From contig NC_062232.1 of assembly GCF_902686445.1 (NCBI RefSeq), forward strand, positions 94,040,932 through 94,104,931: DNA of 64,000 nucleotides, in the 5' to 3' direction. Shown piece after piece: positions 22,976 to 35,816 of the stretch. Both the position numbers and the translations under genes were made by a program. Under the pieces are notes generated by a model, which worked only from the letters and a program-made list of their open reading frames with translations, was not told where the DNA came from and did no database searches. Source of the stretch: Sciurus carolinensis (lineage: Eukaryota; Chordata; Mammalia; Rodentia; Sciuridae). The number at the start of each line of letters is the position of its first letter. Within the stretch, counting starts at the first letter, position 1.

Positions 22976-24904
22976 GAATAACTGATGCTGATCAATGGGT
23001 GCCTTTGGTATGAGAATCTTGTGAAATGACTCTTCTCATTATCTAAGTTTCTCATTCCTTGGTGATATTCTCTGGGTTCTACATTAAAATTTACTGATTT
23101 TAGTATTTCCCTAGAATTAGAGCTTGTTAGGTACCTATTGCTGAATAACGTTTTCTCCCCATGTGAATTAAAATTCTCAGGAGGCTTAAATCAAGATGCT
23201 GGCCTAGGCTTGTCTGGGAAAGGATTTATTTACTTTGTGGTTGTTGGCAGGATTCTGTCTCTCAAGTTGTTGAAATAAGGGTCTCAGTTTCTCACAGGCT
23301 GCCATGTGAGAATCTGATGGTGAAAGTCTGATGGTGAGACAAAAGTGACAAATGTAGAAGTGACATCTCATCATCTTTGCTGTATTCTTCTGGTCAGTTG
23401 TACTCTCAAGGGAAAGTGGCTATACAGGATACAAGACCAGAAGGAAGGAATCGTGGGGGACCATCTCAAAGGTCTGCCTATACAATAGCTTTTCTCCTAA
23501 ACCTCACATTTGTCCTTCCCTTTTGTCTAGTTTCCATCAAAGACCCAGTGTGGTGTGTGTGTGCAAGCTCTGAGTTGTGTTGACTCTTGCATATAGTAAT
23601 GATATTTGCATGCTTGCTCAGTTGGTCACATGATAAGGAAAGTCAAATGTGCTTGGAGATGGCCTAATCAACTTTGTAATATATTATTTGCATTTGCCAA
23701 ACTGCTACAAAATCTCCACATTACCCAGATGTGGAGATTTCCCTCTCTTGTTCCTTTCATATTCTTGTGTTTTCATAAATCCTATCCATCCTATGGAATT
23801 TGTTCAAAAATGTGAAGAAACATGGATAAAATAGGATTTTCTTCCACAGGCTGACCTTGTTCCTTTTCAAAAGCTAAGTTAAATAGATAGAAGGTTAATT
23901 TTTCTTTTGCAGATAAGGTGTTTGTCCCAGCAGTTTCCTGGAGAAATAATGTGATGTGACTGGGGGAAAACTCATTCTGATCAGTTAGACTGTATCTTTT
24001 AACATAGAAGGACTAAGCCTCATTTAGTAGTTAAGAATTTTGTTTTCTGCAGATGGCTTTTGTCCTCCAAAGACTGCTTATTATTCATTTTCATTTTCCA
24101 TTATCTGGACATTAATGGTCTGGTTTGCTTCCTTTTTCTCATGCTGATAAGTAATTCAAACAGAAAGTTATTTATTGCATATGTGGAGGAAAATATAAAT
24201 AAAATGTCAGTAATCTTGCAACTTTTACAAATACCACCCTGTGAGAGAAATCTTGTCCTTAAACCTCAATGGATCATGATTACAAAAGTACTTTCTGGTT
24301 TCCTTCAGGTTAGGCATATTGAAAATGGTTATTATTTTCGCTGAATGTTTCTTGAAGTAATTCATCTTTTCTTCATCTCCTTTTCAATAGTAAAATTACA
24401 ATAGAAACATTTGCAACTATGTAAATATTTTAGCCTAGTGTATATATTTTTTGTATATGCTTTTTGTTTACTTTTAGATTATCTATTAATTAGAAAAAGC
24501 AAAACTTTTTAGCTTTAATTTCTTAAGCTTGTTTTCCATAGACTGAGTTACTGGCCCAGTAACTATTTTGCTATTTTAAACTCTGTAAAAGAACAAAGAT
24601 GATATAGTAAATCTAAAAGACATTTTCATAAAGCAGAATTAATAAAGTCTCTAAAGAAGCATCAGTCTCTATAGTCACCAGACTCTAGTATTCTATGTGG
24701 AATCTTGCTGAAGGAAAATGAGAGATTTTAAGGAAGGGGACAACCAATGACACTGTTCTTAGCTTTTTGCTCTTTCCATTTTGTGACACACATTAAAAGT
24801 CTAGCTATAGTAGCCATGGAACTATCCATTAAGAAAAGGTTGTTCAGTAACTATGGTTTAGCTAAGTTTGTCTTTCTTAAAAATTAGCCAGAAATACCAA
24901 CTAA
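22976..24904. other. No recognised gene; possible old repeat at 23110-23500
   Basis: At 23110-23500 the text ('tgttggcaggattctgtctc', 'aataagggtctcagtttctc') resembles a common old mammalian transposon-derived repeat, family not assigned. The remainder is AT-rich with no recognised feature. Confidence 0.4.
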
Positions 24905-25080
24905 CCTAAGAGTTAGACCTCTGGGTTGTGTTCACCCTTTGCTCCAAGTTCTATCACTTATAATTCTGTGATAAGAAAACTGCTTAATCTTTCTGAGCAA
25001 AAGTTTTTCTCATTATTTGATGCCATATCATAGGTTCAGATATGATAGTAGATGGGAAAGAGCTCTGGAGTTGTAACAGT
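24905..25080 (+). mobile_element. Probable MIR SINE
   Basis: Weak but colinear with MIR: 'cctctgggttgtgttcaccc', 'tctatcacttataattctgt', 'ctgcttaatctttctgagc'. Confidence 0.5.
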
Positions 25081-25335
25081 ATGTGTTTTAGTTTGAGAAT
25101 GAGGGTAATGTGATGATATTGGAAGATGATGTAGCTGCCAAATCTGAGCCTGCTCTGTTGCCCATAAGTCAATTTCCTTGGTCACATGGAAGTACATTTG
25201 GTCTAGAACCAGAGTTGGGTGGAATAAATCTCACTTAAGAATTCTTGTCATATCAAACTTATGAATATATCTGTGCTTTACCAAACCTAGAAGGGCTGGT
25301 TATGTGATTATTTCACATCGAACATTCTGTTTGGG
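25081..25335. other. No recognised feature
   Basis: No gene or repeat recognised. Confidence 0.3.
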
Positions 25336-25423
25336 GGCCGAGGATGTGATTCTGTGGTAGAATGCTCGCCTGCCCTCAATGTAGAAGTCCCTGAATTCAA
25401 TCCCCACAGCACACACACACACA

Positions 25424-25463
<40 letters not shown>

Positions 25464-25485
25464 AAATTAAAATAAAATAAAGATT
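25336..25485 (+). mobile_element. ID-type SINE with expanded (CA)n
   Basis: 'gccgaggatgtgattctgtg' head and 'ctgaattcaatccccacagc' B-box part run straight into a (CA)n tract at about 25408-25460 and an A-rich tail. The microsatellite apparently grew from the end of the SINE body. Confidence 0.85.
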
Positions 25486-25827
25486 CCAATTTGTTTATAT
25501 GAAATAAAGTATAAATGTGTGACAAGCTTTGATATGATGGGCTAAGAGGACCGTTACACCAGCAGAGTCAGTCAATTGTCTATGCTTTTTGTTGGTTTAA
25601 GTTTTTTTTTAAAATAACCTGACTTTTAAAAATTGTTTATCCTTGTGATAACTAAAACAACATATTAACTTTAAATGTTTTCTCAACTCCAGATATAACC
25701 ACGCTTAAATGTTCTCTAGACCTTCCTTCTTTTCTGCCTTGTAGTTTTAGAAAGAGCCTTTTTGTTACCTGTGGTAGACACTATTAATAGCCTACTTATT
25801 GTTCATTTTCTTTCTTCATTATCTGTA
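25486..25827. other. No recognised feature
   Basis: No gene or repeat recognised. Confidence 0.3.
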
Positions 25828-26241
25828 TGTTATGGTTCAGATATGGTATCACCCAAAAATCTCATGTGTGAGATAATGCAAGAAGGTTAGGAGGAGTAAT
25901 GATTGGGTTATAACCTTGACCTAATCAGTGAATTAATCCCGGATAGGATTTACTGAGTGGTAACTGGAGGCAGGTAGGAATTGGTGCATGTCCTTGGGGT
26001 ATATATTTGTATCTGGGGAGTAGAGTCTCTCTCCACTTCCTGACCATCCTGATATGACTGCTTCCCTCTGCCACACTCTTCTGCCATGATATTCAGCCTC
26101 ACCTCCAGCCCTGAGGAATGGAGGCAGCCTTCTATGGATTAAGACCTCTGAAACCATGAACTCTCAAATAAACTTTTCCTCCTCTTCAGTTGTTCTGGTT
26201 GGGTTATTTTAGTCATAGCAGTGAAAAAGCTGACTAAAACA
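25828..26241 (+). mobile_element. Solo MaLR LTR (MST-like)
   Basis: A 414-bp LTR beginning tgttatggttcagat and ending gctgactaaaaca. It carries 'taacctt..ctaatcagtg', 'actgagtggtaactggaggc' and a polyadenylation signal in 'ctctcaaataaacttttcct'. It is flanked by an identical 5-bp duplication ctgta (25823-25827 and 26242-26246). No gag/pol/env sequence adjoins, so it is a solo LTR left by recombination. Confidence 0.9.
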
Positions 26242-26246
26242 CTGTA

Positions 26247-26690
26247 GAGTTCCCACTTAATTCAGAATATCAAAGTCTCTCACCCAAAACAGCTTGACTG
26301 CAGTTGTTGCCTTGCAGTTATGATTAGCTATATGACCCAATTCTGGCCAAGGAGATATATATGGAAGTTTTACGTTAGAGCTCCCATTAGAACTGTTGTT
26401 AAAAGGGACAAGACTCAACTGGTCACTCTCCCTCTTTACCACTCTCCCTTCTGTCTTTTCTGCAGCCATACTATTGACACAAAGTTGGAAATCTGGATTC
26501 CTGATGGTGTTGTAGAGACTGCCACAACAGTCTTTAATAGCTACCTCTGCAATTCTTGTTATAACAAAAAGAAATATGTGCTTAAGAATGTTGTTTGGAT
26601 ATTCCATTACATAAGTCTTAGCAATACTTATTGGTATAGAAACCTTTTCCACATAAAAATGAGGTCTGAAAAGTCCTAGAAAGCCCTCAG
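26247..26690 (+). mobile_element. Possible old LTR or transposon remnant (unassigned)
   Basis: The text 'ctggattcctgatggtgttg' and 'ctacctctgcaattcttgtt' resembles a common old mammalian LTR-like repeat. Overlapping frames of 119 codons (plus) and 151 codons (minus) have no recognisable product and mirror each other, so I do not call a gene. Confidence 0.4.
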
Positions 26691-27589
26691 GTGGAAATGA
26701 CATGTATCTCATCCTTACAGGAAAGATTTCATAACTCCTGAATTATCTATGTAAAGATACATTTATGGGACAAAGCACAAAGTGGGTAATAGGGAGAATT
26801 GTGATCTCTGTGAATTGATGGGACATTTTATGGACTCATTATTGGTTGTAGCAAACCCATGGAGGAAAGAAAGGGTGTCTTTGATGCCACTCACTCTACA
26901 ACAGAGCTAGTCTTTAGGCTATGAGATCAAGGCAAAGAAATGTGATGACAATTCATTTCACTATTTTAGTGATGGCTAAACTTTCCTTTTCCCTTACTGG
27001 GAAAGGATCAAAGGATTTCTAGAAAAGATATGACTTAATCTGTTGATATTAATTTCCTCTGGTAGAAGTATAGAGGTCTGTGGCACCAGGTGGGGGAACT
27101 CTTCTTTAACAGTCTTTCTTGCAGCTGGTAAACTCACACAACATTGGTGGTTCCCTAATCTACCTATATCTGATACTATATCTGGTAGTATCTTTAGTGA
27201 TGTGGAAGGAGGAAAGGGTTTTATTTCTCTTCTTTTTGCCCTGGTGGTTATTTTTATGAATTTTTAAAGGTGAATGTATTTGCTAACAAAAGTCTCCTTT
27301 TTAACTTCAGCCTTTAACTGGCCTTCATTTTGAGATAAAAAGACTTAACTCTTCTGCAGATTTATGTTTTCTAGCCTCTGCTTGGCCTTCTGTTTGGTGA
27401 TCATCATATTCATTCCTAGTCAACCTAATGATGCTTTATGTGACTGTTCCAAACTTTAGTGATTATCTTTCATGATCCTATATCATCTCTTCCTTTTTAC
27501 CTCATACTTCAAAAGGACAGTCTATCTTTTGGGAAATCCCCAACTAAATTGCCATACTTTCCTGAATCTTAACTTCATTTTTTACTGCT
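26691..27589. other. No recognised feature
   Basis: No gene or repeat recognised. Confidence 0.3.
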
Positions 27590-27860
27590 CTTTGCAAAGA
27601 TTTTGTTGTCTTTCTTAAGGCTAATTCCTTCAGTACCACATCTACCCCTATCTTTTCAGGGATATTTTCCATTTAGATCCAGCCCTCATCTTGGTAAAAA
27701 CTGCTTTTTCCATATCAGAATTAATGAAACACCTGAATTAATAGCATTTCATTTCATGACAAGTCCATTAATTTCAATTGTTCAGCTCCAAATCATGGAG
27801 CTATTCTCAATTTCTCTCTTACCTCCTCATCTAATTTGTCAACAAATTTTGTCAGTGAAA
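27590..27860 (+). mobile_element. Possible L2 fragment
   Basis: Pyrimidine-rich text with a loose L2 match ('caatttctctcttacctcct'). Weak. Confidence 0.35.
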
Positions 27861-28141
27861 AATAATTGCATTCAGCACAGTTTTCAGAGATAGAAAGGAC
27901 TGGATTTTCCAGTGGACCATATGCAAAGTCAGAGAAACAGGCAAATCAAGTTGTTGCCAAGAATTTTGGCATGAGCAAGTGGGTAATTTCTGATCCCATG
28001 TAATAAGATGAGAAACACTGAAGGAGTTAACAATTCTGGAAGTGGGAGCAAAAGTTCTGTTTTTACTATATTATTTCAGATTCCTATTAGACATTCAAAT
28101 GATGCATAGGTTAAGCAATTGGATATGTGAGTCTGGGATTA
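27861..28141. other. No recognised feature
   Basis: No gene or repeat recognised. Confidence 0.3.
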
Positions 28142-28572
28142 TGTTATGGTTTGGATAATGATGTGTCCCCTAAGATCCCCTGTGCTAATGAAATACTATT
28201 CAGAGATTGATTGGATTATTAGAGCTGTAAACTAATCGGTTATCTTAGTTTGAATGCACTAACTGGGTAATAACTTTAGGCAGGTGGGGCATGGCTGGAT
28301 GAGGTGACTCACTGGAAATATTCTCTAGAAGGGTTCGTATCCCCTGTGGTCCCTTCCCCCCCCCCCTTTCTGCTTCCTGGCTCCCATGAGTTGAGCAGCT
28401 TTTCTCTGCCATGCCCTTCCACCATGATGTTCTGCCTCACCTTGAGCCCAGAGCAATGGACTTGACTGACTATGGACTAAACCTCCAAACCTGTGAGCCG
28501 AAATAAAACTTTCCCTTCTCTAAGTTGTTCTTGTTGGGTATTGTGGTCACAATGAGGCAAACCTTACTAACA
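28142..28572 (+). mobile_element. Solo MaLR LTR (MST-like)
   Basis: A second copy of the LTR family at 25.8 kb, starting tgttatggtttggat and ending ttactaaca. It carries 'aggcaggtggggcatggctg', 'ttctgcctcaccttgagccc' and a polyadenylation signal at 'ccgaaataaaactttccc'. Flanks gatta/gattc form an imperfect 5-bp duplication. It contains a 12-C run near 28358. Confidence 0.85.
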
Positions 28573-28799
28573 GATTCATAAGTGAGATTAGAACTGATGA
28601 TACCTATTTGCCATATACAGCTGAAAGTGCCCATTGCCTTCATTTCCTTCCCTCTTTCCATGAGAGTATTTACTAGACTGAGGCTGGTCTGTCACCTTCT
28701 CTTGTTTTTTGTTTGTTTTTAATTTTACTATATAGACATCAATATATGACATTATATTGCATGCTGTCAAAATTAAATGGTATGCTACATATGTATGTT

Positions 28800-30140
28800 T
28801 TGTGATTTTTCTCTTGCAATCTAATTTTGTTTTTCAGATTTACTTGGCTGATACAAGTATCCACAGTTCATGAACTTTATTCTCCAGTAATTTATTGTAT
28901 GACTATGGAAATTTTTAATTATCCATTTCTTCTTCAAAAGAGATCATTTCAGATTTTTTTTAAATTCAATCAGTACTGCACTGAATATCCTCATACATGT
29001 TTTTTTCATGTGCCCATGGGCACAAGTTTCTCTTGGGGATAAAAATGGAAGTGCAATTGTTGTATAACATGATATTCACATATTTAGCCTTGAAAGATGT
29101 TTTCAAATTGGTCTCCAAGGGCTTCAATGGGCTACATAGAACTTCAGTGTTCCTTCTTTCCATATCTAAAATAAGAATATGTGTGATTAATATGGTGCTT
29201 GTATTTTGTTTTGTTAGATACATTTCATCTAATTAAGGAAGTCTCCATAGATTTCTAATCTGTAGATATATTTTATCAAGAATAAGTTAAATTTCATCAA
29301 CTATATTTTCTGCATCTATTAAAATATTTTTGTTTCTTTAATCTGTTTATATGATAGTTTGCATTAGTAGATTTTCTAAAGTTTATTATACTTGTACTTT
29401 GAGTATATTCTGTCTGTTTAATGTATCTTTTAACATCTATCCATCCATTGAATCTATCTACTTAAATACCTCCAGATGAACATCAAAGTTATTGTGTTAT
29501 GTAGGTTTTCCTCCTTTTCAATTATCTAGAATTCAATGATTAATATAGAGATTATCTATAAACTTGATGGACTTACCTGAAAAATTATATGGGCCTGATG
29601 CCTTTATTTTTGTTTGATTATTTGTGGGGGTTAATAGATTATCTGAAATTATGGTTTAACTTCTTTAATAATTATAGATATATTTAGGCTATCTCTGGGT
29701 CTTTTTCTGTTTTGCAAGTAATATTTCCCTGATAAATTGCCCTTATATCTGTTTTGCAATATATTGATAATAAGTTATTAATATTTTATATGGTTTATAA
29801 ATTTTTATTGTAACTTAAAATATATTATTTTTTCATTTTTAATTAAATGTTTACCTTTGTCTTTCTTTTATTTTTGATAATTTTCCAGAGGTTTATTTAC
29901 TTTAATATTGTTCTTTACTGTCATATTTTACCTACTTAATTTCATATTGTGAGCCATCAATAATATACTTGGTACAGTCAATGAAATTAAAAGCAATTTT
30001 AGATCAAGAAAAAAAAATATTGTTCTTTAATGTAGTAGCCTTTTCAATTCTTTTTTTTTGCTTTTCTATTTCATTAATTTCAGAATTTGTCCTTATTAAC
30101 TTCTTTTTGTTTTCTTGTTTTGTAAAAAAATTAAGATTTA
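28800..30140 (-). mobile_element. Old L1 ORF2 remnant, minus strand
   Basis: Antisense L1 landmarks run in order: 'atgggcacaagtttctcttg'...'ttcaaattggtctccaaggg' (ORF2 C-terminal side), then 'ccagaggtttatttacttta' and 'tctatttcattaatttcaga' (reverse-transcriptase side). Highly diverged. Boundaries approximate. Confidence 0.7.
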
Positions 30141-31503
30141 TAGTCAATTCATCAATATTTTTGTACTATTTGACACATATAATAATGCATACATATTCAA
30201 ATACATATTTTCTAAACAATATTTTATATGTATAAGAATATCTGAAATGTATCTGTGAATTGTGAAGCATAATAATAAAATGAAGATCTGTGGAAACATT
30301 ACCCAAACAAATAAATAGAATATAATCAATTAATGTTGACTAAAAGTTATATCTTCTTTGAAAATGTACCTGGGATTTTTGTTTCATTCAGGTATAATGA
30401 AGTGAATAGATCAGGAGACAATTGTCTTTGAAAGATAGTTTGTTACCTACAGTTGCCAAAAGGAGGGGAATATGCCACACCATTATTGTGAACTTAAGTC
30501 ATACTTATTGGGAAAATTTAAAGTAAAAGAATGCCTTTTATGAATTATCTGAATGTTTTAAAGTCAAAGCAGTCTTGCTATTTTGTCTGTTACTTGAGTC
30601 ATTTCACTTAACATGCATTTTATTTGGGTTATAAAGACTTTGCTCCAATTCCCTTTTTTCTCCCTTTTTATCTAAATATAACAAAATTGTTACAAGGTTG
30701 TAAGAAAAATTGATAGTTTCATCTCTACTTAATGATGCATTTCAGCCCCACAGAGCAACCAAAACTTGTTATAAAACTCAATTGGGAAGTAGTATCTTCA
30801 TTCATTTTAGAGAGAAAAAGGAACACGAATTTATCTTTAAAATAAACAAAACAAGATAGATTTTAGAAGCCTCTTTTTATACCCTTTGCAATTTATTATA
30901 GTGCACTAGCCTTTTCTTTAAAGTTGTGGTACTCCATGCATATATACAGATATTTTTGATAACTGGAAAAACTTACATCAGTATTTATTAGAAACAATAT
31001 ATCTCCCTGCCAATGTGTTCAGAAGTCTATTACATCAAATGACATTTGTTGAAACCAATGCCTAATGACCTCTCTTTATGATTCCATTAGTTACTACTCA
31101 ATGGAAATTATTCATTGAAATGAAAATAAGGAAATAAAATTCATGTCTGGTAGCAGCTGATTTAGTACTGCATCAAGGCTTCAGCGCATTTACAAAATCC
31201 ATAAAGGTCTTCCAAATGACTATGTTTTCCAGTGCTCTAATAGCAAATTAAATGATACAGATCTTCCTTTCATCATGCCAGTTAAGGATATATTGTTTTC
31301 CAGGTGCTTTTCTCTATTTAATCCAAAAATGTTATTCAATTTGAACTTCCATATGAATGGACAATTAAGACATTGGCCTTTGAATAGAACCATTTTTCTT
31401 ACCTCAAAGTTAAACCAGGCTCCTCTATTTTCTTCAGAGGAAAAGGGAAAGGATATATGTATGAGAACAGACATCATTTGTGAATTAACAAAATCTAACT
31501 GGG
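30141..31503. other. No recognised feature
   Basis: AT-rich. The first 200 bases may be more old L1. Otherwise no gene or repeat recognised. Overlapping frames at 31220-31538 on opposite strands have no recognisable product. Confidence 0.35.
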
Positions 31504-31637
31504 TCTACATGTATGGTGGCAGAACCTTGCAACTATAACCAATCTATCTGTTTACAGAAAGGCAACAATGAGAACGACACAGGTATAGGCATAGAAAAGA
31601 TTATACCATGGCAGTAGAATACTAATTCATTCAATCT
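31504..31637. repeat. Partner copy of the 4.78 kb mosaic, part A
   Basis: Aligns with 4778-4898: 90 bases from 'tctacatgtatggtggcaga' to 'aggtataggcata' with about 7 differences, nearly all transitions. After a 15-base length difference the match continues through 'actaattcattcaatct'. The right edge runs into the older repeat that follows. Confidence 0.8.
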
Positions 31638-32055
31638 AACAGGAATTTACTAAGCTTTTTCTATATGTCCAGCATATAGTTGACAGCAAGTTTATTTCTC
31701 TCAAAGAGATTGGGTATCATTAGAGACAGAGAAATGATAAAGCATGCCATATGTGTGTCAACCTAAGAAGATATATGTTTGATATTAATTATGAAAGCTT
31801 TCTGGATGACCAAATCAACCTGGATTGGATTATAGGGGAGAGAGTTCTTGGAAGAGTGAGTAATGTTAAGATGAAGTAAGACATCAAGAGTGAGAAAAAG
31901 CGTGGTGCATTGGTTGTACAGTATGGAAAGCAGAAACCTTTGTGAATTGGAGAAATAGGATTTCTTCTAGAAGGGAAGTTGGAGATAGATTATGAATGAC
32001 TTTAAAAGAGTTACTTGAATGGCTTTAAATAAGCAGACTAGACATGAACAGATCA
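31638..32055 (+). mobile_element. Ancient mammalian-wide repeat (family unassigned)
   Basis: Text such as 'caggaatttactaagctttt', 'ctatatgtccagcatatag' and 'gattatgaatgactttaaaa' matches the same old repeat family as at 47.0 kb and 57.8 kb. Contains two short segments (31713-31723, 31902-31914) that reappear inverted at 4.9 kb. Confidence 0.55.
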
Positions 32056-32128
32056 TCAATGGCATGCTGTTAAGATTTTCTTTAAGGTTTTATTATGCAC
32101 TTATTGTTAGGATTCCTTTGTTAAGAGT
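32056..32128. repeat. Partner copy of the 4.78 kb mosaic, part C (inverted)
   Basis: Reverse complement of 4921-4981, from 'tcaatggcatgctgttaag' to 'cctttgttaagagt', nearly identical except for an extra 12 bases (attttctttaag-like) here. Confidence 0.8.
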
Positions 32129-34845
32129 TGGCATCACTTTGATCTCAAAGAAGAATATCTGTCCTTATAAACCCTCCCTCCTTTACTTCTCACCCTAGAA
32201 TACAGAACAGGGATTTGGGGGTTGGAAGATTGAGACTGTGGGAAGAGTGAAGTTTGGAGTCAGGGCACTGGTAAGTGGAGCAGGTAGAGATAAGGGAAAT
32301 CCTAACATTTCAGATCTTGGGGATCTAGGAAGTGTATGGGGTAAGCACACGGAGGTAGAGATCTAAAATGAAAGGGAAGAATGTTACAATACCTACTGCC
32401 CATCAAGGACACTATTTTTTAGTATGAATCCAAAGTGTGGCAGTTCTTTGTTCATCTCAAAGGAAAGAGCTTATATCCTATAGTATTTTACCTCTCAGTT
32501 CCTTATAGATAATTTACCTGGGACACTCTTTTGTCTTTTGTTAATTACAAGTCTGATAATCTTTGGATGAGGTCTGGTTTTTGCATATCCTGTGAAATAC
32601 TGAGCACAACCTCTGACATTTGGGAGAATGCTAGGTGGCTTTAGTCACCTCACTTCTAGTTTACAGAAAGTTATTAAAATTTATGGTACAGCCAGACTGA
32701 GTAAATTCTTAAATGCAAGTGTGAAAAATCATAAAACTGATCAAGTGATCCAGATGTATATCCCTTTGAATTTGGCATCATCAGTTACAATGTACTGTTA
32801 TAGAATAAATTGAAAACAGTACACTACATTTTAGAAAAAATATGTGCATAAGTATTAACTACTCTATGTTATAAAAGCACAGGTATAGGATGGACTACAA
32901 AATCGATTCCCATAGTTTCATATGAAAAGTTGAGGAAACAGAATTAATGATGGTCAGTGGAGTTAATATAAGAGAAAGGACATATTTGCAAATTTTGCTC
33001 TTGAACAAATGAAAAATAACCTGGTGCCAGAGTAGGAAGTTCACCATACTTGTCTTGCCAGAATAAGGTGGAAAAAGAATAACAATTTCTACTATTTTCT
33101 TACTATTAATCTTCCTTGCAGTGTACTCTTGTAGCTTGGATTCTAAAGGTAGTGTAAAAGCAAGGATTCAGCACTTTTACACTTTTATTTTCCATCCATT
33201 ACAATAATTCCTCTCTCCGTCCCTTCCATTACCTGCTTTTCAGTCTTTTCATCTTCCTCCTTCTTCTTTTATTCTCCATTCTCTTCATTTTCTCCTATTG
33301 CTTGCTACTCACTGGCAATAATTTAGACATTTACTTTAACCTTCAAGTAAGTAAAGGTGAAGACACATAATCACAGCAGAGAATAAAGTCAAAGTATTGC
33401 TTTTTGATCAAAGAATCATTGTTATGAATTCATTATGAATGGTGTGTCTATGACTGATCTACAAATCCTAGAACATCAAGAAAAAAAATTGTCATTATCC
33501 CAAAGTAGGCTCAGTTTAATATGCAGTATGAAAAATCAGATTGCTCAAAATTAGCTTTAATCTGCTTTTTCAAATGTCTAAAAATCCTTTGAATAAGTCC
33601 TCTCTTATTTCTCCCTCTTCACTAAATTACATGCTCTTTTTGTTCTAACCAGTTAGGCCACAGACACTAAAGCATTGACTTAATTCTATTCTTCCAGCTT
33701 CTGAGAATAACTTTGATTTTGCAAAACACCACAAAAGGATAGAAAATGTATTATCTGGAAACTAGACTATAATATTGTCGCTTGATGTGGTATTTGGCTA
33801 TTTTATCTATCTCTAATTTAATAGAATTTAGCTATTATATGAAACAGCTGGCCTTCTTAATGCCTGAAAAAATAATATCAGAAAGTAAGTTCTGCACAAA
33901 TTTGGCTATTTGAGAGAAGGAATGAAGTAGATGGCAAACTTTCTAGGCATGTCCATCAAGTATAAAAGTGTCTACAGCCAAATTTATGGAAATTCACAAA
34001 TCAGTAGATAAACATGCCAGCTGTGATAAGAATTTATTATTTTCACACAGAAGAAGAATGGCAATGACAGTAATATTTTCCCCAAAGTACTTAATAATAC
34101 ATTCTTTATCTGTATCAGAGTTATAAAGAGCATTTTAAGTACTTAAAAGACTTTCTCAAGTGGAAGGCAATAAAGCCCCTCCTTACATCCTAAAACATGA
34201 AATGAAAACTTGCAGGGATTTTTGTCAAATTTATATGAAACAAAATTCATGTAAATAGAAAGTTAACACTGTTTTCCCCAAACCTCAGCGATTCTGATAT
34301 ACCTAGAAATCTTGAGTTTGATTATCCAAACAGAAGCTCCCAGGAAACACGTTTAATTTTCTTTTTAATCAAAAAAAGCAGTGGGATCCCAGATCAACCT
34401 TTTCTAACTTGGATGTTTCTAGGAAGCACCTGCTTCCCTTGCTCAACCTTCAACTTGTCTCAGTGCCTTTATGGAACATTTTGGAATTAACCCTTAGGTT
34501 AACTCCTGAAATTTTGGAGGATTTAGCTGTAATAATCATTCTTCTCAGAGTGTATGGTGCTTTATGTAATGAAATGAATTTCATTCTTAATTATGTCCAC
34601 TTTTCTCTTGAGTCTTTTTTCCTTTCTTTTTTAAATCTTCAGCTTCCAAGGCACAGAAAAAACTGCTTAGGAAAAACATATGCATTTTTGCTACCACTAA
34701 TCATATGTAGCAATGTTGCTTAATCAAAAATATGCCTCTTTAAGCTATCAAGTCATGATGTGTATAAAGTTATTCATTGAAAATTCATATTAGGCAAATG
34801 AACAGCGATCCTTACACAGGATTATTTCTGAGGTCTGATATAATT
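32129..34845. other. Long stretch without recognised repeat or gene
   Basis: About 2.7 kb of AT-rich sequence with no recognised exon, RNA gene or repeat. A 104-codon frame at 34409-34723 has no recognisable product and no coding-like composition. Confidence 0.4.
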
Positions 34846-35160
34846 CTACCATTTATTCCCTATTTCTTAAGCATCTACAACATTCTAGACACTGTGCTAG
34901 GCATTGGGTATACAGAGCAAACAATAGGACATTTACAGGGTCTGATCTCATGGAGTTTGCAACTTGCTGGTGGAGACCAGTAATAAACATATGATGAAAA
35001 TAACATGAGTGTAAGTCCAGGGTAATGACATAAAGTCAGGGCTTTAACCTAATAAATGGCACATAAATGTTTCCACAAGGAAAGAATGTTTAAGGTAAAA
35101 TTTAAAAGATGAAAAGAAGTTAATCAGTTGAAGGAAGGTCAGGGAGAACATTTTAAGTAG
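34846..35160 (+). mobile_element. Ancient mammalian-wide repeat (family unassigned)
   Basis: 'ttaagcatctacaacattct', 'acactgtgctaggcattggg', 'tctgatctcatggagtttgc' and 'gaccagtaataaacatatga' are the landmark phrases of the same old family seen at 11.65 kb. Confidence 0.65.
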
Positions 35161-35577
35161 CAATGAGAATGTGCATAGAAATCTCTAAGCAAGAGAGAAC
35201 ACTACAAGTTTTAGGAACTTTAAAGCAGTTGTATTTGGCTCTACTGTGGACTGTGATGTTAAAAAAAAAAGACAGGAGGATGGCTATTACCAAAAAGACA
35301 AGAGCTAATTATTGGCAAAGATATGGGAAAAAGGAAATTCTTGTGTACTATTGGTAGAAATGTAAATTGGTAAATTGGTGTGGCCATTATGGAAAACAAT
35401 ATGGATTTTCTTCAGAAAATTAAAAATAAAACTATGATAGGACCCAGAAATTCCTCTGCTGGGTATATACCAAAAGGAAATGAAATCAGTATGTCACAGA
35501 GATTATATCTGCATCCCCATGTTCATTGTAGCACTATTCACCATAGGCAAGATATGGAAAAAACCTGTGTCCCTTGA

Positions 35578-35745
35578 TATTTTATATATATACATATGTA
35601 TATATGTACATATGTATACATGTATATGATATTTTTTGGGTGCTGGGGTATATGATATTTTATATATACATATTTGGATATATAGAGACATATTTGGATA
35701 TATAGAGATTATATATATATTTAGAGAGAGAGAGATATTGTTCAG
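35578..35745. repeat. TA-rich tandem low-complexity expansion
   Basis: Alternating tatata/catatg motifs with two internal copies of a unit around 'catatttggatatatagaga', ending in (GA)n. It lies within an L1 remnant. Confidence 0.85.
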
Positions 35746-35816
35746 CTTTAAAAGAAAGAAATCCTGCCATTTGTGACAACATGGATAAACCTGTAGGACA
35801 TTATGTTAAGTGAAAT

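Noticed and set aside
26257..26712. Opposed 151- and 119-codon frames
   Set aside because: They mirror each other over the same bases and the text looks like an old LTR-type repeat. No recognisable domain.
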